Of a stretch of 64,000 bases of DNA, positions 1 to 11,865 are shown piece by piece. The position numbers were made by a program, and so were the translations under genes. The notes below the pieces were generated by a model, which was not told the origin of the DNA, searched no databases, and was given only the letters and a program-made list of their open reading frames with translations. How positions within the stretch are numbered: the stretch's first letter is position 1; each line of letters starts with the position of its first letter. Source of the DNA: Apostichopus japonicus (Eukaryota; Echinodermata; Holothuroidea; Aspidochirotida; Stichopodidae); NCBI RefSeq assembly GCF_037975245.1, contig NC_092577.1, positions 16,196,013-16,260,012 of the forward strand, written 5' to 3'.

Positions 1-1239
1 ACCTAAACTATAGCGTGGTGATGCTAGCTCATGAATAATTAATGAGTACCGCATGACGTGTCAGGGGTTATTGGATTTTTTTACTTTAAAACTGGGTGCG
101 ACGCCTGGGTGACAAATACGGAAACTGCTTTCAATATTGTAAAAATTTAAAAAATATTTGAAAAAAAGGAATCATCTGGAGGCAACCACTATTTGAAAGG
201 GGGTTGTTTACCCTACAGTATTCGCAGTTAAAAACAGGATCATGCCTGCCTTCGCCTTTGATTCAAAAATCGTAAGCCAACCCGGAAGTGTATGCATTAG
301 TACAACTGGCGGGGAAAAAGGTGGTCATGTGGGAGACGGTTCGTGAATAAAGATGATTAAATTTTCGTCTATTTTCATACAAATTTGGATCAGTTGGTAT
401 GTTTACTTTAGGAATATATTCAAGTACTTGAAGGTCATTTGCGAAGGTCACATTGTATGCCCTTGATCGAGTAATTATTGTATCGCTAACCAACTGGTGA
501 AATACCACTGCCATGGAAATAGGACCTGTTAATTTTCCAAATTTGTTGTGACCCTGCAGACAATGAATTGTGAATATTACATTTTTGTGTAAATTAATTA
601 CAGTAATGTGTAATTTATTGGGAAATTGGAAAATGTAACATTTTAAAAACGTGAATATTACATTTTTTGGTAAATTCATCTACAATTTGTTGTTTATTTC
701 ACAATTTTAAACTGAATATTACATATGTTTGTAAATTTATTTACAGTGTACCTAGCTGAATTTATCTACCGATATAAGAAATTTTTTCAGCTTTCATTAT
801 GGACGTTGCAAAGCTGTATAATCCTGATCTTTAGGTAAGTTTATTATTTTTTAATATTCCTTACTATGATACGATGATAATATAATAAAAACATTATGAA
901 ATAATTCATCATTAAATGAATATCATTCCCGATTCGTCATTCAAAATCATCAGAATATCCCACATTGCCCACAATATTTCGAACTTACTTTCAACGAATT
1001 GAGTTACAGCATATACATGTTTACGTGGGTAATCACATTTCCATTCAGACCTTTAGTATAGCCAACATACAAAACTAAGTCAGTACAATCTATTCCTCAG
1101 TTCAAGCGATATAAGCCGCTACTTAAAAGAGGAAAGAAGCAAGTGTATTTACAACCGCACACAACACAAAGGAGAACAAGTCAGACATTACTTGTATAAT
1201 TATAAGCATGGTTCTCTTCTCAAATTAACGCTCATTTTA
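1..1239. other. AT-rich DNA without a recognised gene
   Basis: An open frame of 138 codons runs on the minus strand at 263-679, but its product has no motif I recognise and it begins and ends in AT-rich repeats such as the recurring 'gaatattaca' word. Nothing else here has coding character. It may be a remnant of a mobile element. Confidence 0.4.
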
Positions 1240-3661
1240 GTTTACAACATCTTCGACATCAGAGCAAGCTGAACCTACGGAAAATATAATCTATGGACAT
1301 ATTAGTCAATGTGCCTTTAACGAAAGCTTGGAAAATTTCACGACAAAATCCGAGGACGTGGTCCATGTTGCACCGACGCCTGACAGAGGTTCAATTTGAT
1401 TCTAAGACAACTTTTTTTCCAAACCGATTGCATTTTTTTTTTTAATTCCGTCTGTAAGCACTTCAGTAGGATACGTTGTGACGTCATTGCTAGTTGCAAC
1501 GGCTTTCACCTTAGCTCCGGTCGCGTCGTTGGTGATTAATCTGAACCACGTCCAACCCAACTTGTACGCGATTTTTATTGAACCGCCGTGGACCGGAAAA
1601 TCACAAGCCCTCAAACTGGCCGGAAAATGCCCCCTACAAGAACTGAAAACCTCACGTAAATTAGAGTACAGTTTGTTGGAAAAGACTACCTCGGCAGGAT
1701 TGCGAAAACGTTTGTCAGATGGAAATGGGGCCATTATTATTTCGCCAGAAATTAGTGAAGTACTAACGCAGTTAATAAAAGGCGACAAGGATAACCACAC
1801 AGACACCTCCTTATTATGTGAATTATTCAGCGGAGAGTCATCTTGAATGACATTAGCCACAACTCAACAAAGGGAAATCCTCGAAAATCTGCCATTTTCG
1901 ATTATCAAATGTTGCCAATGTTTAAACTTTTAGCAGCGATGGACATGGGGCAGGGATTACTACACCGTTTCATTTTATTAGTGCCAGTTTGTTTACGACC
2001 GTCTCCCGAAGAAACCAATGCGGCAATTCATACTCTGTCGGATATGACACTTAAAGATATAAGCAAAGTTCTTGAAACAATCTTTGATAATCACTTAAAC
2101 AAAAAGGAATATTAGTTTTCCGGTGAAACAAAGGGACTATACAATGACTAAATCATTCATAAATTAACTAAATGAAAGCTTTAACTACAGGAAATGTACC
2201 ACCAAAATCAAAGAAAATGGATATTATTAGCCGTATGGCCCTCGTTCTACATGTATTGGACCACACTGTTTTAGAACTTCTAGCGGGAACGGAAAACCCA
2301 TCTTGTCCCCCTGCATAAATTTCACCTGAGACTTTTAAGAGAGCTGTAGAAGTTACGGAGTATAGAATCTGAAAGATGCATTATGAAGAATGTAAGTATA
2401 TATTTAAGATAAGTCTTTATAAATCATCACTTCAATTAATACATAACAGTTCTCTTGAATACTGATATTTCTGTCGTTTTTTGGCCCCCCATAGGAAAAC
2501 GTGACATCTTTTCGCCCCCAAATTCATACAACGTTTAGAGGGTACATACGAATTTTATCACAACCTCCCTCACCGGGCTAATTCCTTTATTTTATAGGAG
2601 CAAGGAGCTCGTCAAGCAAGTAGACTTTGCCAATTTTACACCCATTGACTTAGCACGTATAACTAAGTTCTCTTCAAATTCAAAGAAACATAGATCAACG
2701 AAATGACTAAACAGGAAACGGCTCTAGAAATCGGTTAAGTTCTAAGATTGCTCAAATTGGAGGGATTATCGCAGGTGTGAATACATGTTTAAGACGTTCA
2801 TTTTTGTTAAAGCGGAAATGACATGAACAACCTCGACTGTGATGATACCATCCTAGTTAATGTACAGTAGGTGTGAATAAATCTTAGATGTAACCATTTC
2901 AATGACTTTTAATAATGACTATTACTGCGCGTGTTGAAATATACTGGATATTTTACTACATGTGTTGTATTCTGATGACCTAATCGGCATTTTTTAATAA
3001 TTACTCGTCAAGAATGTCACAAAATTAATTATTGTATTGATTTTTTTACACATTATTAAACTCCTTTGCAGATATATCTAGCCCCCCCCCCCCCCAGAAA
3101 AAATACGACAGTTAACATTATTCGTGCTAAATATTTACATGTATTACATGAAAAGTTGTAATCAATTACGTACAAGTTTGGAAAACTTTTAATAAATGGT
3201 AATAATAATGGTAAAAAAAATATCCATTAAATAAAATTTTTAATTTTTAACGACCCAAACCTAAACATATTTGGGGCCAAATTTTAAATCTTGCAGTGAA
3301 TGAAGAAGCATTATTTATCACTTTCAATCCTTTTTTTTTACTACAGGTTATCGATGAAATTGTTGTCACCACAATGGATTCGGAATGTCAACAGCCAACT
3401 GCAGACCAAATCAAGGCAGCTATACTCCAAAGCCCAGGACCATATTGCACCGCACGCTCATTTAAGCAAGTAAGCCCAAAACGACTTCGCTCCGTTACAC
3501 CTGCCGAGTTTAAAAACACTATTCAGACCCTCGCAGCCTTTGGAAATATGGTGGAAATAAGAGTACCTCGCTCAGCAAATAATACCCACAACCACTCCGC
3601 GACACCTGGCCCATTTGATCAGTACAATGAAGCCTACCAAAAACCTTCTCCAGCAGCTTGA
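1240..3661 (+). pseudogene. Broken DUF3987-like P-loop NTPase gene
   Basis: Several blocks on this strand read in order like the DUF3987 (primase/helicase-like P-loop) family. The block at about 1445-1846 contains a Walker-A-like EPPWTGKS (1580-1603), followed by a hydrophobic GAIIISPE strand and a CELFSGE segment. The next block, 1843-2115, lies in another frame and continues with GLLHRFILLVP, the family's conserved Arg-Phe turn. The segment 2191-2391 (acceptor ttaactacag, donor gtaagt) reads KSKKMDIISRMALVLHVLD and then, after a stop and a shift, ISPETFKRAVEVTEYR. The last block, 3347-3661, follows a polypyrimidine-acag acceptor and looks like a winged-helix tail. A frameshift at 1843, a TAG at 2113 and a TAA near 2317 make it non-functional. 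The canonical P-loop Gly is Trp here. Family identity is by pattern only; similar genes in invertebrates are often repetitive. Confidence 0.55.
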
Positions 3662-5110
3662 ACTGAAAACATCAAAAATAGATTAGCAGAAGAGGGATAC
3701 TAACAATTTGTAACTCAAGCAACTTGTACGATTTTCCTAAACGCTTGGAATCTTTTTTACAAATTTTTTTTACTAACGTTTGTAACTTTTTACATTTCTT
3801 AATTTTCTATTGTGGTAGTGCTTTGCTGCCTTAAATGTAGCATTCAAAAAATTTTTAATAACCTTTGTAACTTTTGTAACTTGTTACTATGCTATTGTGC
3901 TAGTGCTTAGACATTCGGTATTATTTACTGTACAAAGTTAGTTTTCAGAATTTTTCAAAAGATGATAAAGTGAGTTTGGTAGATTTTCTTTCATTAATAC
4001 AAAATATACTTCTTATGTTATACGATTATTTACGGAGACAAAAACAATAAAGATTTTGAGGCATAGCCCATTGCTTGTCCCCCCATACCCGCCCAACTAT
4101 AATTGCTGTAGTATTTCAATAATTACTTTGTAGCCCGTTGGGTGTCGCCCCAAACTCTCAGGTTCTTGTATGCCTCTGACTCTGTTATCTCTTGTCATTA
4201 CTTAAAACCAAGGCTACACGGTGCAGTCCGTTGGATATCCTTTACAACCAAAGGTTTCTACTTCACTTTAAAGATTACATCAGAAAATCATTCAAGCCCC
4301 CATTCCACCGCTTCTGACTTTGTAGCTCGTCGGCTTTACTACCCCGTAGCCCGTTGGATATTGCCACACATCCTTAGGTTCTTTAGGCCACGAGAATGAA
4401 AGTTATAAATTTGCGTCCACCGCCAGCATGTCTGAAAAGCTGCCGCACGAAAATTTGCATTATTTAAAAAAAATTCATTATTACAAAAAAATTTAAAAAA
4501 TACAAATCGCGCACAGCGGAAAGACGATCTATTTATCACGTATATGCAGCTATGAAAACAGTATCATCGCTTTGCCAGTGTTGCGACGTCGTCGGGGTCA
4601 CAGGTCAAATCGCTCCAACCGCACCGACCAATGGGCACATCGGATTCTCGCAATGTCTCCACGCGCACGCGTGCGCGCGTTGATACCATGCATTGTTCTC
4701 GTGGAACGAAACCTAAGTATTCCTTTCAATCTTTTATACTTACCTATAGTTTCAAGACTCGAATTGTTGAAATAAAAGGGCTAAACTATAACAAAGTTTA
4801 TTGACATTGCATACGATATAGAAATATTGATGGATGGCATGATCACAATGTGAAATTTTACGATTCACTGGTCGATGTTCGGCGGTGTTTTTGATCGTCT
4901 CCATTGTAATGCTAAAGCATAGGATAACAAGCAGTCGATCTACGTACGTACGTACGGAGTCAGACTGTTCCAGGTCAATGCGCTGTAGTGACCAAGTCAT
5001 GTAGGCTGTCACTGTCACTGTGTACATCATGTTCCAGACAGGAGCCCGGTTCTATTTTAACATTTTTATAAATTCTATGCATCCCCATCCAGCTAGCCTA
5101 GTACTAGTAG
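3662..5110. other. Non-coding stretch with short internal repeats
   Basis: No gene is supported. A 35-bp block beginning 'tagcccgttgg' occurs at about 4132 and again, diverged, at about 4347. An alternating purine-pyrimidine run (cgcgcacgcgtgcgcgcg) lies at 4660-4680, and a short (ACGT)n run lies near 4940. The small open frames here look like chance. Confidence 0.45.
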
Positions 5111-6976
5111 CAGTTGTGTTTCAAAGCCAGGGTTTTATTCTCCCCTACTGTGATAGCAAACATGGCATTTTGAAGTCGTTTATATACCACTTGCGTGAAT
5201 GGTTTATGTAGATAGCTGCGCATTTGTGTTTGAAAGCCAGGGTTTTATTCTCCCCTACTGTGATAGCAAGCACGGCATTTTGAAGTCGTTTATATACCAC
5301 TTGCGTGAATGGTTTATGTAGATAGCTACGCATGCGCAGTTGTGTTTCAAAGCCAGGGTTTTATTCTCCCCTACTGTGATAGCAAGCACGGCATTTTGAA
5401 GTCGTTTATATACCACTTGCGTGAATGGTTTATGTAGATAGCTACGCATGCGCATTTGTGTTTGAAAGCCAGGGTTTTATTCTCCCCTACTGTGATAGCA
5501 AGCACGGCATTTTGAAGTCGTTTATATACCACTTGCGTGAATGGTTTATGTAGATAGCTACGCATGCGCATTTGTGTTTGAAAGCCAGGGTTTTATTCTC
5601 CCCTACTGTGATAGCAAGCACGGCATTTTGAAGTCGTTTATATACCACTTGCGTGAATGGTTTATGTAGATAGCTACGCATGCGCAGTTGTGTTTGAAAG
5701 CCAGGGTTTTATTCTCCCCTACTGTGATAGCAAGCACGGCATTTTGAAGTCGTTTATATACCACTTGCGTGAATGGTTTATGTAGATAGCTACGCATGCG
5801 CAGTTGTGTTTGAAAGCCAGGGTTTTATTCTCCCCTACTGTGATAGCAAGCACGGCATTTTGAAGTCGTTTATATACCACTTGCGTGAATGGTTTATGTA
5901 GATAGCTACGCATGCGCAGTTGTGTTTGAAAGCCAGGGTTTTATTCTCCCCTACTGTGATAGCAAGCACGGCATTTTGAAGTCGTTTATATACCACTTGC
6001 GTGAATGGTTTATGTAGATAGCTACGCATGCGCAGTTGTGTTTCAAAGCCAGGGTTTTATTCTCCCCTACTGTGATAGCAAGCACGGCATTTTGAAGTCG
6101 TTTATATACCACTTGCGTGAATGGTTTATGTAGATAGCTACGCATGCGCAGTTGTGTTTCAAAGCCAGGGTTTTATTCTCCCCTACTGTGATAGCAAGCA
6201 CGGCATTTTGAAGTCGTTTATATACCACTTGCGTGAATGGTTTATGTAGATAGCTACGCATGCGCAGTTGTGTTTCAAAGCCAGGGTTTTATTCTCCCCT
6301 ACTGTGATAGCAAGCACGGCATTTTGAAGTCGTTTATATACCACTTGCGTGAATGGTTTATGTAGATAGCTACGCATGCGCAGTTGTGTTTCAAAGCCAG
6401 GGTTTTATTCTCCCCTACTGTGATAGCAAGCACGGCATTTTGAAGTCGTTTATATACCACTTGCGTGAATGGTTTATGTAGATAGCTACGCATGCGCAGT
6501 TGTGTTTCAAAGCCAGGGTTTTATTCTCCCCTACTGTGATAGCAAGCACGGCATTTTGAAGTCGTTTATATACCACTTGCGTGAATGGTTTATGTAGATA
6601 GCTACGCATGCGCAGTTGTGTTTCAAAGCCAGGGTTTTATTCTCCCCTACTGTGATAGCAAGCACGGCATTTTGAAGTCGTTTATATACCACTTGCGTGA
6701 ATGGTTTATGTAGATAGCTACGCATGCGCAGTTGTGTTTCAAAGCCAGGGTTTTATTCTCCCCTACTGTGATAGCAAGCACGGCATTTTGAAGTCGTTTA
6801 TATACCACTTGCGTGAATGGTTTATGTAGATAGCTACGCATGCGCAGTTGTGTTTCAAAGCCAGGGTTTTATTCTCCCCTACTGTGATAGCAAGCACGGC
6901 ATTTTGAAGTCGTTTATATACCACTTGCGTGAATGGTTTATGTAGATAGCTACGCATGCGCAGTTGTGTTTCAAAG
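5111..6976. repeat. 116-bp tandem repeat, sixteen copies plus an interrupted seventeenth
   Basis: Units begin 'cagttgtgttt' and include 'ccagggttttattctccc', 'gcattttgaagtcg' and 'tagctacgcatgcgca'. Unit 1 (5111-5220) is 110 bp because it lacks part of the final cgcatgcgca box. Unit 2 starts at 5221, and from 5337 the period is exactly 116 bp up to 6960. Unit 17 starts at 6961 and is split by the hAT insertion. Copies differ at a few fixed sites (cag/cat; tttgaaag/tttcaaag). They fall into blocks: early mixed copies, then cag+tttgaaag copies, then a run of cag+tttcaaag copies that are essentially identical. That pattern indicates recent local homogenisation. Each unit carries one ACGCATGCGC, close to the NRF1 palindrome. 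Confidence 0.97.
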
Positions 6977-7407
6977 TAGGGATGCACCGGATTTCCGGTC
7001 CGGCCGGATAGTGAGAAATTATCCGGTTCCGGTTCCGGCCGGATATTTGTCAAAATCTCGCCGGATCTTTTTCAAAATCTGGCCTGTATTATTCCTTAAA
7101 AAGGTGTTGGTATTAACTTAAATCAATGTAAACTATTTCCAAAATGAATAAAAACATTCAAAGCAAGGAAATATTACAGTAGGTTTAACATGTTTAATTT
7201 AATTTTTCTCAATGGTCTGACCCACTGTTTCTAAAGATCAACCAAAATAATACTCCTTGTTTCATACTTGTACTTCTTATTAATGATTTTCTTTTTTTTA
7301 ATGAAAAAATCCGGTTCCGGTCGGAACCGGAATATGATTATTTCATGTACTATCCGGCAAAATCCGCTTCCGGCCGGATCCAAAAATTTGGATCCGGTGC
7401 ATCCCTA
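6977..7407. mobile_element. Non-autonomous hAT element (431 bp)
   Basis: The ends are perfect inverted repeats, TAGGGATGCACCGGAT and its complement, and the element is flanked by an exact 8-bp duplication TTTCAAAG (6969-6976 and 7408-7415). An 8-bp duplication with TAGGGATG-type ends is diagnostic of the hAT superfamily. Subterminal regions are full of CCGG/CCGGCCGGAT words, as expected for transposase-binding sites. The interior is AT-rich with no coding capacity. It landed in the seventeenth unit of the 116-bp array, and the interrupted unit continues on its far side. Confidence 0.93.
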
Positions 7408-7500
7408 TTTCAAAGCCTGGCTTTTATTCTCCTTACTGTGATTAAAAAGCAGCGATTTTAAAAGCGTTGGTTGTTGTGCATGAATTTTTGGCCCCGGCCC
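7408..7500. repeat. Diverged remainder of the 116-bp unit
   Basis: Immediately beyond the hAT target duplication, 'cctggcttttattctccttactgtgatt' and 'gattttaaaagcg' align with the interior of the 116-bp unit but with many substitutions. The array therefore originally continued past the insertion, with an old diverged unit at its edge. Confidence 0.75.
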
Positions 7501-7527
7501 ACTTTTAGGAAAGGTGTGTAAATTTGT

Positions 7528-7602
7528 CGTCATGATACGTATCGCGACCAAGTATCGCGATACGTATCGTATCGCAAGAATGTGGTATCGTGACACCCCT
7601 AG
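7528..7602. mobile_element. Solitary end of a second hAT-like element
   Basis: The segment ends in GTGACACCCCTAG and carries repeated TATCGCGATACGTATCG palindromic words. Its complement (CTAGGGGTGTCAC...) has the typical look of a hAT terminus with subterminal repeats. No matching opposite end is visible nearby, so I read it as a truncated copy. Confidence 0.55.
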
Positions 7603-7799
7603 CTGTATCCTCCCTTTATTTATTTTTTGTTTCCTTTTGCAAATGACTTCTCATCGCTTTTGGTATTAAAAAAGATGGATGATGAAAATAAATATAAAGA
7701 AATCCACAATTATTTTTTATCTTAAAATAAATCAGCAATTATTGCCATAAAAAATATTATCTACTGGATGTACAGTAATTGAACCCCTTGTAATATTTT

Positions 7800-8725
7800 C
7801 ACATATTACAGATGGCAGGACAGGTTGCTATATGCATAAAGTCTTCAGGAAAGGAAAATTGTTTGCCCTTGGAAGTTTGTAAGGTTGTCCCATATCAGTT
7901 ACACCTATGGTCAACTCTGGCATGACATACTCGATGGTCCGTTGTTTGGCAACTACGTTCAAATTGGACCTTCCTTGCAAAAACAAAATTGTTCAAGGAA
8001 GCAACTGCCACTCTCGCCTTGGAATCAAGTAATAAGATCACAGGGAATGCAGAGACCGATCTTATAGAGGTCGTCACCATTTTTGGAATCCGTTTCTTCT
8101 CTATAATCATTCAGCACTCGACACCGTGCTTTTTACGTGACCCGTCATACGGGATACAAAACGTCACGGCCAAACGGCACTACCGAACCATCCCATTCTT
8201 ACAAACGAAACTCAGGTCAAGCGAGCCAAAAAAAGTACATACGCCCACCGACCTGTAGAGACAAAACGCCCAACCAGCCATCGACACCGTGTGCCACATG
8301 CCTCCCCACTCCAGAGCGGGTACTCTCTCAGTGGATGCAACAGCCAACAGAGCCATTCCTGAGCTTGTACAGGGGCCTAAGAGCAACTTCACCAGGCTAA
8401 GAAACAAGGTTCTCGCCCACTTCAAAGAGAAGGGTTGCAGCTTCCCCCAAAATGCAGGGAAAGGAGCGTTTACATTTGTATCGAGGCTCTGTAACCTGAT
8501 ATTTTATATGGATGGTCAATATAGCAAATTAGAGACTGTAATTTCGAAGGAGAAGATTGTTCCTCCAGTGGGTTCATGTGCTCATGTGTTAACTTTTACA
8601 CAAAGCGGAGACCTGGTGATGGAGCATTTAGTTGTTGGTCCCATTCTTGCAGGGCCATCAGGTGTGACCAGCGGATATCTTTCCCCTGAAACTAAACGTA
8701 GAACAAGAAGCAATAGAATGTAAGA
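7800..8725 (+). pseudogene. Unrecognised coding remnant interrupted by a LINE tail
   Basis: Protein-like text is seen at about 7989-8117 (product begins FKEATATLALESSNK) and at 8292-8723 (product contains AHFKEKGCSFPQNAGKGAF and FYMDGQYSKLETV). The two parts are separated by the short LINE insertion at 8129-8280. I do not recognise the family. Frames change between the parts, so any gene is broken. It is about equally possible that these are two unrelated fragments. Confidence 0.3.
8129..8280 (-). mobile_element. 3' tail of a Tx1/L1-like LINE with 11-bp target duplication
   Basis: The block starting 'ctttttacgtgacccg' and containing 'aacgtcacggccaaacggc' and 'cgcccaccgacct' recurs at 18331-18487 and 27845-28000. 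In the last copy it directly follows the end of a LINE ORF2 read on the minus strand, which identifies it as that LINE's 3' UTR. This copy is bounded by a direct TCGACACCGTG duplication (8118-8128 and 8281-8291), as expected of target-primed reverse transcription with heavy 5' truncation. Confidence 0.8.
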
Positions 8726-8888
8726 GCTTTTACTCATCTACGAAAGCATGACTTTAGGAATGAATGATAAACACTATGGAAGCACTGAGGTTCAGTCTTT
8801 TAATTTGGTTGAAAACAGAGACCAATGATTCTTTTTGGAACATAACCATTGGTATACAAGTATTTAGTATGTTGGTACTGTTACAACT

Positions 8889-9262
8889 CACCTTCACGGA
8901 CTGTGCCCGAGGACCGCCTGTGACAGCTTAGTGAGTACTGCCCATGTTTTTGGCATTGTTCCTTTGTTTTAAGCTTGTGGGAGTGGTTTCAGACCTGGAC
9001 AGACCGTTTAACGGGAGACCGTTTCTGGTCGGTAGGACAGGGTTTTGTTTTATATGGGGTAGATACTCCAGTTTTTGGTCGGTTGCTGTGTTGCAGCGTA
9101 TTATTTGTGTTTGTTCAGTTGTGTGGAGGAATTGATGTGATGTTTTTAGGGGGGAATTTGCCAGTTGGCAGACCTGGCAGTCCTGGAGGCGGTGAAGTCT
9201 GACATTCGCCCTCAGGTTGAAGGCGATTTTCGCCGGGATCCATCGACGCAGGTGCAAAACGC
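8889..9262 (+). pseudogene. LINE ORF2 C-terminal fragment (zinc-knuckle region)
   Basis: In shifting frames the segment reads CPRTACDSLVSTAHVFWHC, then LWEWFQTWTDRLTG, GFVLYGVDTPV and finally LADLAVLEAVKSDIR. The C...C...H...C pattern followed by W-x-WF is the C-terminal zinc knuckle of LINE ORF2 proteins in the L1/Tx1 group. The same protein stretch is found in complement at 28.0-28.6 kb and its upstream part at 63.3-63.9 kb, so all three are one family. At least two frameshifts make it dead. Confidence 0.7.
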
Positions 9263-9632
9263 CCCAAAAACGTAGAAAATATCAACAAGGCAACCCTGGG
9301 TCAGTTACCGCTACAAACAAGTGCTTAAATAACAAGAAGGTAAATTTACTTCCCAGATGAACCACCCCTAACCCACCCTTCTCCAGCTTTTGGTACATTA
9401 CAGCCCTTTTGAAAAGCTCTGTACCACCCGACCAAATAAATGAAAATATCGCTCTCTCCAACTGTCATGTTCCTTGTTTAGGTATATGAGTTCTTTCAAA
9501 CAAATAATGTTATTAAAAAAAAATGTTATTATTTATTGCGTTACATCATGCTGTACAGGACAGATATGTCCAAGGACGACATGTCCAAGGTACAGGACGA
9601 CATGATACAGGACATGTTGAAGGTTCCCAGCT
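9263..9632. other. Intergenic, short local repeat
   Basis: No gene is seen. At about 9560-9620 a short sequence repeats imperfectly (gtccaaggacgacatg, gtccaaggtacaggacgacatg, atacaggacatg), a small degenerate minisatellite. Confidence 0.5.
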
Positions 9633-9960
9633 AACAAAATAACGTTTTTATAACGTTATATTTACGTACCGTTTACGTTGTATTAACGTCAGAAAGTTAC
9701 GTTGTAGTTACGAAATTTTGTAGACTCCAGGGGACGTTATATTTACGTAATATTTAGACCAAAAAATAACATTGTATTTACGTTTTTATTACGTTATTTT
9801 GTAACGTTTAGATGATACGTTATAATAACGTCGCATTAACGTTTTTGTATAACCATTTTGCGATGTTGTTGCAACGTTCATACAACGAGATTTCGCAACG
9901 TTAGTCATTTACGTTTTAGTAACGTTGTGATATAACGTAATGGTTACGTAACTAAGTAAC
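9633..9960. repeat. ACGTT-rich repetitive block
   Basis: Over about 330 bp the words AACGTT, TAACGTT, TTACGTT and their complements occur dozens of times (for example ataacgttatatttacg, cgcaacgttagtc, agtaacgttgtgatataacg). The block begins after 'gttcccagctaacaaa' and ends near 'ggttacgtaactaag'. The density and two-strand symmetry fit a non-autonomous transposon or satellite built from a short palindromic unit. No coding potential. Confidence 0.7.
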
Positions 9961-11865
9961 CAATAAGTAACCTTGACGTACACACTGAGTAGGCCTATGC
10001 CTTAACACATCTTGACTACCAATAAGGACTCAAGACATTTCGATTTTTATTGTTACGTAATATTGTTTTATATCCTCTCTTTGGAAAATTATCAATGACA
10101 GAATAATAAACAAAATAGTTAACATATAATAATACTTCTTTCGATCGACTTAAGCTTCAGGCTCTTTTAAGAAGCAACAACGGTACCCAAAATTTTATTA
10201 CTTGGGTTTACTCTCACGTGTCATTTCAATTTATAATAAATCAAGATCTTTATGAATATGAATATTACTATAGTCATGACAGTTGCCACCAGAGTTTATA
10301 GTCCATTGAATTGCGATAGTTCAAAATTAATTAGTAAAGTAACATTTCATGCTTTAAATATATTCAATAATACCAGTCTCATGTTTTACTACTTAAATAA
10401 ATTGGCCTTAAAATCTTTTGTCAAAATATTAGAACGGTAAGCTAGGCCGAAAGTTTATAATTCGGCCCACGAAGCTTCAGATTAGGAACGATTTCAGCCG
10501 ACAAATCACCCATAGGGGGAGTGCTATCATCTACTAATATATCATTGACAAGCCGTACGCCATTCCAACGACTGGCAATGAGAAGCAGCTGTACGTTTGA
10601 GAGTTGAGTTTCTCCGATTAGTAATCGGTCTTATGTTCGCTAGCTAGCAGTATTGCAGAACGCAGTTGTATAGCACTGTACTAGTGTAGTATTAATGAAC
10701 GAGTTATAATATAGGTTAATTAATTTCAATATATTTGTTCCTTACCGGCCTTCGGGTTGGCTTCTTATGTTATTCTGGTTTTGTTAACTATTGCATTAAA
10801 CCAGACTTATTGGCGAGGACAAAGTTAGACCAAAGGTAGAAGAAGCGCAGTTACGAGGCGCGCCAGTTTATACTATTAGACAGTAGGCCTAACTTAAGCT
10901 TAGCCTAACTAGGCCTAGGCTGTAGTTGCTGACACAGTCAAAATTGCCTCAGTTAAAATGTTAATATAAATTTAACCAGAGTACAGACCCTTCCAATGGT
11001 TACTTGCAGGAGAAGCTAGAGCATGAAGTCTGTCCACCGAAACAAAATCCAATTTCTACCAGTAAAAGTGTTGTCACATTGTTTTCACTACATCTATAGA
11101 GATGTACGGAAGCTTAAAAGTTCCATCAACATTTTTGCCCCATAATTTGACATTTTAATTTAGTTAATTGTTTTGAAAACAAGATAATGTCTTATCAAAA
11201 CTCAGAAAAATTTAGGATTACTCAGTTGCTTTAACTCCACAGTTTACAAATTTCTTCAATTGCTCAGTTGAAATGAATTTAAAATTTTTAGTACATAAAT
11301 TCCATAATGTCCAACCAAAATGCACTCAATGCAATGACCTCCATACCGGGTCAGTAATGGCTGTTATTTTGAAAGGTTATATTATTATGAATGTATTGAG
11401 ATAGTCAGCTAAAAAAAGATAACTGTAGTATTTCTATCCTACATATTAGTGATGTACAGGGTTACTTTGCAATCGGTAATACAGCTCAGATGAAACTTTC
11501 AGGTTGTGGTACAGAAAACTGTGTTCCTTTCACATGCTTTACTTTGCTAAACCTTTATGAAATTAATTGGAAAGACTCCTTGTGGGTTCTGTAATACAAA
11601 CTGCTAGAAATATCAACATATTAATACATTAGGTCAAAAAAGTGTCTGTCTGTTTGCTATTAATTAAACAAAGTAGGCCTATGTGTTTGCTACTAAGGGA
11701 GCTTCAGTAGGAGTTACGAAATTCATGAGAAGAGATACACTGGGAACAGATCTCTCTCTACCCTTACCTTTTCCCATGCCATAAATGAACTTTTGGATGA
11801 AATTCCACAAGTTTAGACATTCCGAAGTAGAAGTTATATATAATATGTAAAATAAGAAAAACTAC
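9961..11865. other. No gene recognised
   Basis: Unique-looking, AT-rich sequence. Three AGGCCTA words lie at about 9988-10915. The only open frame is short (10252-10440) and has no recognisable motif. Confidence 0.5.

Noticed and set aside
5111-6976. A CRISPR-like array of regular repeats
   Set aside because: The whole 116-bp unit repeats with no unique spacers, and the window is eukaryotic; it is a minisatellite/satellite array.
5145-7053. A chain of near-identical 64-codon minus-strand open frames
   Set aside because: The period of 116 is not a multiple of three, each frame spans about 1.7 repeat units, and all are by-products of the tandem repeat.
8137-8425. Overlapping open frames on both strands at 8.1-8.4 kb and 18.3-18.6 kb
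   Set aside because: They cross the conserved LINE 3' UTR; the same sequence follows the LINE stop codon at 28 kb, so it is non-coding.
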